NCBI GenBank assembly: GCA_963776375.1
Contig: CAVZMF010000002.1
Coordinates: 930,001-994,000, forward strand
Source: PALSA-612 sp963776375
GTDB taxonomy: Bacteria > Actinomycetota > Thermoleophilia > Gaiellales > Gaiellaceae
Reading direction: 5' to 3'
DNA: 64,000 nucleotides
The position numbers were made by a program, and so were the translations under genes. Shown in pieces: positions 59,472 through 64,000 of the stretch. Each line of letters begins with the position of its first letter. Position 1 is the stretch's first letter. Below the pieces are notes generated by a model. It was not told the DNA's origin and did no database searches. It saw nothing but the letters and a program-made list of their open reading frames with translations.

Positions 59472-59870
59472 CTACGAGCTCTTCTTGGGCAGGTACTTCG
59501 ACGGGCACTTCGTCAGCATCGAGTCCCGCTCGGCGACGAAGGTGCCGTTCGTGAGCCGACCCGTGACCAGGATGTTCTGCCCGAGCTTGAACAGCGGGCC
59601 CTCCTCGCCTCTGTACAGCACCGGCACGGTCGCCTTGCCGCCGATGTCGCGCATGGCGAAGTGCTGTCCACCGGGCCCGTACGCGTCGCCCCTGATCGGA
59701 CCTACGACCGTCCCGACGATCTGGACCCGCCCTCGCTGGTCGGAAAGCTGGCTCGGCTTGACCGTCGCTGTGCCCGAACCGGCGATGGCCGTGTAGAGCA
59801 GGAAGATCGCGAGCGCGCCGGCGACCGAGAGGGCGACGATCAGGCGCACGGGACTGCGCGAGACACGCAC
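59472..59870 (-). CDS. ccmE: Cytochrome c-type biogenesis protein CcmE, Cys-variant
   Basis: A 132-aa periplasmic heme chaperone with an N-terminal anchor helix (about 9-29) and an OB-fold domain (GTVVGPIRGD, VPVLYRGEEGPLFKLGQNILVTGRL). At the C-terminus, the heme-ligand motif usually written HxxxY reads CPSKY: the histidine that binds heme covalently is replaced by Cys. That is the CxxxY form known from some archaea and Desulfovibrio-type bacteria. It starts at GTG 59870 and precedes ccmF on the same strand. Confidence 0.9.
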   Translation of the reverse strand: MRVSRSPVRLIVALSVAGALAIFLLYTAIAGSGTATVKPSQLSDQRGRVQIVGTVVGPIRGDAYGPGGQHFAMRDIGGKATVPVLYRGEEGPLFKLGQNILVTGRLTNGTFVAERDSMLTKCPSKYLPKKSS

Positions 59871-59892
59871 GCCCGAAGTCTAGCCCTGCGAG

Positions 59893-59992
59893 CGCGGGTG
59901 AACCCATGGTTCCCCCGCGGGCCCCCTCCTTCACTCTGCAGCGCGTACAGGCCGCCGCCTGGGCTGCGCTCGGGCGAAGCCCGGCTCCGCCC
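59893..59992. repeat. Intergenic repeat, copy A
   Basis: About 100 bases beginning with an imperfect inverted repeat around GAACCCATGGTTC, then GGGCCCCCTCCTTC, and ending in a GAAGCCCGGCTCCGCC string. The same order of elements, with a similar spacing, is found at 60459-60553. The element lies downstream of the small gene at 60034 and upstream of ccmE. It encodes nothing. Confidence 0.6.
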
Positions 59993-60033
59993 ACGAGCCG
60001 CCTCTTGGCCGCGAACGCCCTAAGCCCTGGACG

Positions 60034-60273
60034 TCACGACTGGGGTGTCTCAGCTTGCCTCGGCGGCACACGGTAGCCATGCTCGTGGCAGAGCTCGCCG
60101 GGCGACTCCTCGGTCAGCGCGTCGCAGTACCCCTTGCCGTAGGCCGCGCGCATGAAGGCGGCCGCGATCTCGAGATTCCACTCGGTGATGTCGTCCGCTT
60201 CGCGCCAGAGATCGGCGAGCCGGAGGTCGATGTCGAGCTCGAGCAACTCGATGCGGGATGGTCGCTTGGGCAT
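60034..60273 (-). CDS. Small 79-aa protein of unknown function
   Basis: A 79-aa protein from ATG 60273. The text (IELLELDIDLRLADLWREAD, then EIAAAFMRAAYGKGYCDALTEES) is helical with no membrane segment or known motif. It is read toward the ccm genes but is separated from them by repeat copy A, so it is not clearly in their operon. Coding is supported by amino-acid composition and a clean frame only. No function is assigned. Confidence 0.55.
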   Translation of the reverse strand: MPKRPSRIELLELDIDLRLADLWREADDITEWNLEIAAAFMRAAYGKGYCDALTEESPGELCHEHGYRVPPRQAETPQS

Positions 60274-60335
60274 GAAAACAGCGTAGGAACGCCGTCGGAC
60301 AGCACCTGTCGAGGGGCCTGCGCTAGCGTTGACCC

Positions 60336-60456
60336 GTGAGCGCGATTCGAGTCGGGCCCGCCCGGGTTCCGTCCCGTGAGAGCCCCGAGGGAGCGATCCG
60401 GCTGCTCCTCGAGCGCAACTACACCGCCTGCGAGATCGACTGCGAGGGCGGCTCGA
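60336..60456 (+). pseudogene. Truncated duplicate of the adjacent TIM-barrel gene
   Basis: GTG 60336 opens a frame of about 40 codons that copies the start of the gene at 60590: SAIRVGPARVPSRESPEGAI against SAIRIGPARVPSRESPEAAI. Its last 50 or so bases (from GCTGCTCCTCGAGCGC on) are identical to that gene. It then breaks off exactly where intergenic repeat copy B begins; the rest of the frame reads into the repeat. It is a partial duplication with the repeat joined at the break, not a working gene. Confidence 0.75.
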
Positions 60457-60458
60457 GC

Positions 60459-60553
60459 ACGGGGGAACCCGTGGTTCCCCCGTGGGCCCCCTCCTTCCGG
60501 CGGCGGACCTCGAGCACGGGCACGGCTCCCGCCGGGCAAAGCCCGGCTCCGCC
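60459..60553. repeat. Intergenic repeat, copy B
   Basis: This starts with an inverted repeat GGGGGAACC-CGT-GGTTCCCCC (60461-60481). It continues with GGGCCCCCTCCTTCC and ends with GCAAAGCCCGGCTCCGCC. It matches copy A at 59893-59992 in order and much of the sequence; the centres differ. It separates the truncated gene copy from the intact TIM-barrel gene, suggesting the repeat was involved in the duplication. Confidence 0.65.
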
Positions 60554-60589
60554 TCCGAACGTCCGCTCCTGCTCGACCGGCCAAAGACG

Positions 60590-61495
60590 ATGAGCGCCAT
60601 TCGGATCGGACCGGCTCGTGTTCCGTCCCGGGAGAGCCCGGAAGCGGCGATCGAGCTGCTCCTCGAGCGCAACTACACCGCCTGCGAGATCGACTGCGAG
60701 GGCGGGTTCTGGATGGGCTACCCGTTCGCCGAGCGGTTCGGGGAGCTCGCGCGCGACGCGGGCATCGCGCTCTCCCTGCACGCTCCGATTGCGGGCTTCC
60801 TCGGGCATCGCGAGCGCGACAAGAAGTACCGAATGGCGGTCGGGATGCTCGACCACTCGGCGGGCCTCGCGGTGGCGTCCGGCGCGGAGCCCGTCGTTTT
60901 CCACCCCGGCTTCCTGCTCGAGCGTCCGCGCGAGGAGGCGCTCGCCGCGGTCGTCGAGCAGCTCGGGGACCTGCGCGAGCGCCTCGAGGGCAAGGGGCGC
61001 GCGGTGCCGTTCGGCGTCGAGATCATGGGCAGGGTGCGCGACTTCGGAACGGCCGAGGACGTGCTCGGCATCGCCGCGCAGCTCGGCTGGGTGCGACCGG
61101 TGCTCGACTTCGCGCACCTGCACGCGACGAGCGACGGCGCCTTCGTCGAGACCGAGCCGTTCGCTGCCGTGCTCGCCGCCGCGGACGCGATCCAGGAACA
61201 GGGCACGCCGTTCCACGTCCACTTCTCGGACATCGCCTACGCGAACCGCAACGAGACGAAGCACCTGCCCTACGGGGAGGGGACGCTTCGCGCCGACCCG
61301 CTGCGCGACGCGCTCGCGCGGTTCGAACGGCCGGCGACGGTGATCAGCGAGTCGCCCGACGAGGCGTCGAGTCAGGCGATCCGCTCGACTCTGCTCTCGA
61401 AGGCCGAGCCGATCGCCGCCACCGGCGCCAGCTCCAGCATGCGCCGCTCGAAGACCGCGGCCTCCTCCTCGAGCCCGCGCCGCCGGAAGAACTGA
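60590..61495 (+). CDS. Xylose isomerase-like / endonuclease IV-like TIM-barrel protein
   Basis: A 301-aa TIM-barrel protein of the AP-endonuclease-2 (sugar phosphate isomerase/epimerase) superfamily. Strands visible are TACEIDCEGGFWM, GIALSLHAPIAGFLG, AEPVVFHPGFLL, VPFGVEIMGRVRDFG, VRPVLDFAHLHA, FHVHFSDIAY and PATVISESPD. The Glu, Asp and His residues that bind metal in this fold are in place. It could be a DNA-repair nuclease IV relative or a sugar isomerase. The frame runs on about 35 residues past the expected end (after ISESPDEASSQAI) into the end of the convergent regulator gene (61372-61495), giving an Arg/Ser-rich tail that is probably non-native. Confidence 0.8.
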   Translation: MSAIRIGPARVPSRESPEAAIELLLERNYTACEIDCEGGFWMGYPFAERFGELARDAGIALSLHAPIAGFLGHRERDKKYRMAVGMLDHSAGLAVASGAEPVVFHPGFLLERPREEALAAVVEQLGDLRERLEGKGRAVPFGVEIMGRVRDFGTAEDVLGIAAQLGWVRPVLDFAHLHATSDGAFVETEPFAAVLAAADAIQEQGTPFHVHFSDIAYANRNETKHLPYGEGTLRADPLRDALARFERPATVISESPDEASSQAIRSTLLSKAEPIAATGASSSMRRSKTAASSSSPRRRKN

Positions 61496-64000
61496 ACCAG
61501 CGCCTCGAGCGCGATCAGCTCGATCTCCCGGAAGCCCGTCGCCTTCAGGGCGATTTGCGCCTCGCGCAGCAGCCGCTCGGCCTCCTCGTCCCGCCCCTGC
61601 GCCGCGCGGACCCGGCCGAGCGTCATCGTCGTGGTCGCGACCGAGATGCGGTCGAGCGGGCCGACGGTGTCGATCGCCTCGAGCGCGAACCGCTCCGCCT
61701 CCTCGACCTTTCCGCCGTCCAGCAGGATCTCCGCGAGCAGCCGCTGGCTCTCGCAGAGGGAGCCTCTGTCCTCGAGCGGCTTGAGGATGCGGATCGACTC
61801 GCGCAGCTGCCGCTCGGCCTTGACGTTGTCGCCCTTCTTGCGCGCGACGTGCGCGAGGAAGAGCAGGATCCGCGCGACCCACCAGACCGAGCCCGCCTCG
61901 ACGAGCAGCTCGCGTGCCTGCTCGCCCACCTGCTCGGCCTCGTCCAGCTCGCCGCGCAGGTAGTGGAGATTCGCCCAGGACCCGAGCGCCTTCGCGCGGG
62001 CGACGATGCTGCCGCTTTCCTCCGCCAGCTCCCGGGCCCGCTCGAGCAGAGGCTGCACGCGGTCGAGCTCGAGCCGGATGCGGAACAGGCTGGCCAGCTC
62101 GTGCGTGGCGACGCTCTCCGAGTACTTGTGCCCGCTCTCGCGCGCGACCTCGAGCGCCTGCTGCCAGTACTGCTCCGACTCCTCCAGATCGGCCAGCCAC
62201 CACGCGATGTGGGCGAGCATCGCCAGCGCCTCGTAGCGGGCGGCCGGATCCTCGTTCTCGAGCGCCTCGAGCGCGCGTTCGGCGAGCTCCTTCGCCTTGA
62301 GCACGTCCGCGTCGCGGAGCAGCGCCGTCTCGGCGAGCCCGACCAGCGCGAGCCCGTAGATCCGCTGCTCGCCCTGTGCCTCGGCGTCGCGGGCAACCAG
62401 CTCCATCTCGGCGGAGAGCGCGGGAAGGTCGGAGAGCCGCCGGGCGGCGAGCGCAGCCCGGTAGCGGTGGCGGAGCGTCGGCTCCAGCTCGGCTGCGCGC
62501 ACGAACAGCTTGCGCGCCGAGCGGTTGGCCTCGCGCGCGAGGGCGCGCTTGCCGGCCGCGTGGAGCGCCTCGGCGGTCTCGTGGACGAGCTCCTCCGGAG
62601 CCGCACCGTCGAGCTCGCCGAGGAGGGTCACGGCGTGGTCGAGATGGTAGGCCCTGATCTCGATCAGCTCGTCGCCGGCGCGCTCCCTGAGCCAACCGGC
62701 GAACCGCGCATGGTGGTCGGCCCGCGCAGACTTGGACAGGCCGGCGTACGCGACCTCGCGGATGAGCACGTGCTTGAAGCGGAAAGCCATTTCGCCGCTG
62801 ATCGACGAGCGCGCCTCGGGCAGCAGGAAGTCCCGGAGCAGCAGGTCGTCGATGGTCTCGCCGACGTCCTCGATGTCCGGCGACAGGTGCTCGATCGCGC
62901 CGGCCCAGAAGACCCGGCCGATCACCGCCGCGCGCCTGAGCACGGAGCGGTGAGACGGCGGCAGCCGGTCGATCCGCGCGCCGATCAGCGCCTGCAGCGA
63001 GTCGGGGATCCGCTCGACGCTGCTGCCGCGTCCGCGATCGAGCACCATACGGATCGTCTCCTCGACGAACAGCGGGTTGCCCTCGGTCTTCTCCAGCAGC
63101 GCCCGGCGCACCTCCGGGTCGAACGCCGCGACCTGCTCGGCCAGCAGCGCCTCGACGAGCAGCTCGCTCTCCGAGCGGCCGAGCGCCTCGAGCTCGATCG
63201 CCGTCGCACGGACGCGCCCGCCGCCCCAGCCGGGATGGACGTCGAGCAGCTCGGCGCGGGCGAGGCAGAGGATGAGCAGCGGCGCTCGCACCCAGTCGGC
63301 GAGGTGCTCGATCAGCTCCAGCAGCGGCTCCTCGGCCCAGTGGATGTCCTCGAAGCCGAGCACGACGGGCTGGGTCTCGGCGAGCTTCTCGACGAACGCG
63401 CGTGCCGCCCAGGCGATCTCCTGCGGCGAGCGCTCGCCGTCGAGCGCCTCGAGAACTCCGGAGGCAAGGCCGAGCAAGTCGGCGACGGCCTCGTCCTCGC
63501 AGTGGGCCTTCAGCTTCTCGAACGCTTCCTCGATCGGGTCGTCGTCGGAGATCCCGGCGACGGTCTTGACCATCTCGGCCAGCGGCCAGTAGGTGATGCC
63601 CTCGCCGTACGGCAGGCAGCGGCCAACCAGCACGGTCGCGCCCTCGAGGCCGTCCACGAACTCCCGCGCCAACCGGCTCTTGCCGACGCCCGCCTCGCCG
63701 TAGATCGTGAACAGGTGCGCTCGGCGGTCGCGGACCGTGCGGTCGAAGGTGTTGCCGAGCAGGTCGAGCTCCGACTCGCGGCCGATCAGGGGCGCGCGGA
63801 CGCTGGACGAGCGGCCGGAGCCGGTCCCGGCGCAGACGGCGCGCCAGACCGGGATCGCCTCCTGCAGCCCACGCAGCTCGACCGGGCCGATCTCCTCGGC
63901 GTCGACAGCCTGGTAGGACAGGCCGCGCGCGACCGGGCCGATCAGGACCTCCCCGGGCGTAGCCTGCTGCTGGAGCCGCGCGGCCACGTTGACGGCCTCC
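61372..64000 (-). CDS. Cyclase-associated AAA/TPR regulator, cut by right edge
   Basis: The visible part is about 876 aa; the frame continues past the window. The N-terminal end seen here (EAVNVAARLQQQATPGEVLIGP) is the last part of a class III nucleotide cyclase domain. An AAA-type signalling ATPase follows (Walker A GEAGVGKSRLAREF, GFEDIHWAEEP, LEKTEGNPLFVEE), then a long array of TPR-like helical repeats (about 500-850, with many A/L/E-rich helices). This is the architecture of actinobacterial cyclase-AAA-TPR proteins. The cyclase may make cAMP, or may be inactive, since its catalytic residues are outside the window. The 3' end overlaps the tail of the TIM-barrel gene by 124 bases. Confidence 0.87.
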   Translation of the reverse strand, partial: EAVNVAARLQQQATPGEVLIGPVARGLSYQAVDAEEIGPVELRGLQEAIPVWRAVCAGTGSGRSSSVRAPLIGRESELDLLGNTFDRTVRDRRAHLFTIYGEAGVGKSRLAREFVDGLEGATVLVGRCLPYGEGITYWPLAEMVKTVAGISDDDPIEEAFEKLKAHCEDEAVADLLGLASGVLEALDGERSPQEIAWAARAFVEKLAETQPVVLGFEDIHWAEEPLLELIEHLADWVRAPLLILCLARAELLDVHPGWGGGRVRATAIELEALGRSESELLVEALLAEQVAAFDPEVRRALLEKTEGNPLFVEETIRMVLDRGRGSSVERIPDSLQALIGARIDRLPPSHRSVLRRAAVIGRVFWAGAIEHLSPDIEDVGETIDDLLLRDFLLPEARSSISGEMAFRFKHVLIREVAYAGLSKSARADHHARFAGWLRERAGDELIEIRAYHLDHAVTLLGELDGAAPEELVHETAEALHAAGKRALAREANRSARKLFVRAAELEPTLRHRYRAALAARRLSDLPALSAEMELVARDAEAQGEQRIYGLALVGLAETALLRDADVLKAKELAERALEALENEDPAARYEALAMLAHIAWWLADLEESEQYWQQALEVARESGHKYSESVATHELASLFRIRLELDRVQPLLERARELAEESGSIVARAKALGSWANLHYLRGELDEAEQVGEQARELLVEAGSVWWVARILLFLAHVARKKGDNVKAERQLRESIRILKPLEDRGSLCESQRLLAEILLDGGKVEEAERFALEAIDTVGPLDRISVATTTMTLGRVRAAQGRDEEAERLLREAQIALKATGFREIELIALEALVQFFRRRGLEEEAAVFERRMLELAPVAAIGSAFESRVERIA

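Noticed and set aside
57404..59554. A long plus-strand open frame opposite ccmF
   Set aside because: It is highly charged, has no family match, and lies opposite a clear membrane protein gene.
1..64000. tRNA, rRNA, CRISPR arrays, insertion sequences or prophage genes
   Set aside because: None was recognised by eye on either strand; a dedicated scan could still find a divergent tRNA.

Overview
The window is high-GC DNA with dense gene packing, frequent 1-4 base stop/start overlaps and many GTG starts. The gene content suggests a chromosome from a deep-branching actinobacterium, most like Thermoleophilia (Gaiellales/Solirubrobacterales). It has a fused PafBC regulator, a fused SecDF, a DPPR-synthase-like UbiA protein, a CcmE/CcmF cytochrome c maturation block, and a cyclic 2,3-diphosphoglycerate synthetase beside a 2-phosphoglycerate kinase. 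The taxon is inferred from content only.

Bases 1-18,837 are an accessory island and the most interesting part. Ten minus-strand genes run from 13,352 off the left edge. In transcription order they encode two unrecognised proteins (259 and 519 aa), a nucleoside deoxyribosyltransferase-like protein, a DyP-type peroxidase, a 114-aa protein, a cytochrome P450, a secreted/transmembrane beta-propeller protein ending in a CHAT protease, a soluble CHAT protease, an MBL-fold hydrolase and the start of a phospholipase D-like protein. Most junctions overlap by 1-4 bases. To the right lie a patatin-like phospholipase (minus strand) and, divergently, a second CHAT protease plus MBL hydrolase pair that mirrors the first. 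Three CHAT proteases with candidate lipase, nuclease and hydrolase effectors look like a biological-conflict or signalling system. I do not recognise this arrangement as a named system.

Bases 19,000-36,000 are mostly core genes: a methyltransferase, a PfkB kinase, an ECF sigma factor overlapping ogt, a PPOX flavoprotein, and a response regulator that has lost its phosphoacceptor. A long minus-strand cluster then carries queA, two small genes, tgt, yajC, secDF, a UbiK-like coiled coil and a frameshifted UbiB/ABC1 kinase. A two-component system precedes a UbiA/DPPR-synthase-like gene.

Bases 36,000-55,000 hold a DUF4015 glycoside-hydrolase-like protein, an enolase-superfamily enzyme, a cation antiporter and a 3-hydroxyacyl-CoA dehydrogenase. 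They also hold zinc-ribbon and SPOR proteins, pafBC, a frameshifted queG, a MarR regulator with a clear operator, a quinone-oxidoreductase-like MDR enzyme, a beta-helix protein, a MIP18 protein, the 2PGK and frameshifted cPGS pair, a metallophosphoesterase, an M32 carboxypeptidase and hpt. Two intergenic regions (40,160-40,265 and 48,886-49,075) are strongly structured.

Bases 55,000-64,000 hold an mntR-mntH operon with a leaderless-looking promoter and overlapping operator, ccmE-ccmF-ccmI-like genes (CcmE of the Cys/CxxxY type), two copies of an intergenic repeat, a truncated and an intact TIM-barrel gene, and a large cyclase-associated AAA/TPR regulator cut by the right edge. Three otherwise conserved genes each carry one apparent single-base insertion, so draft-assembly error is possible. 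No tRNA, rRNA, CRISPR array or transposase was seen.
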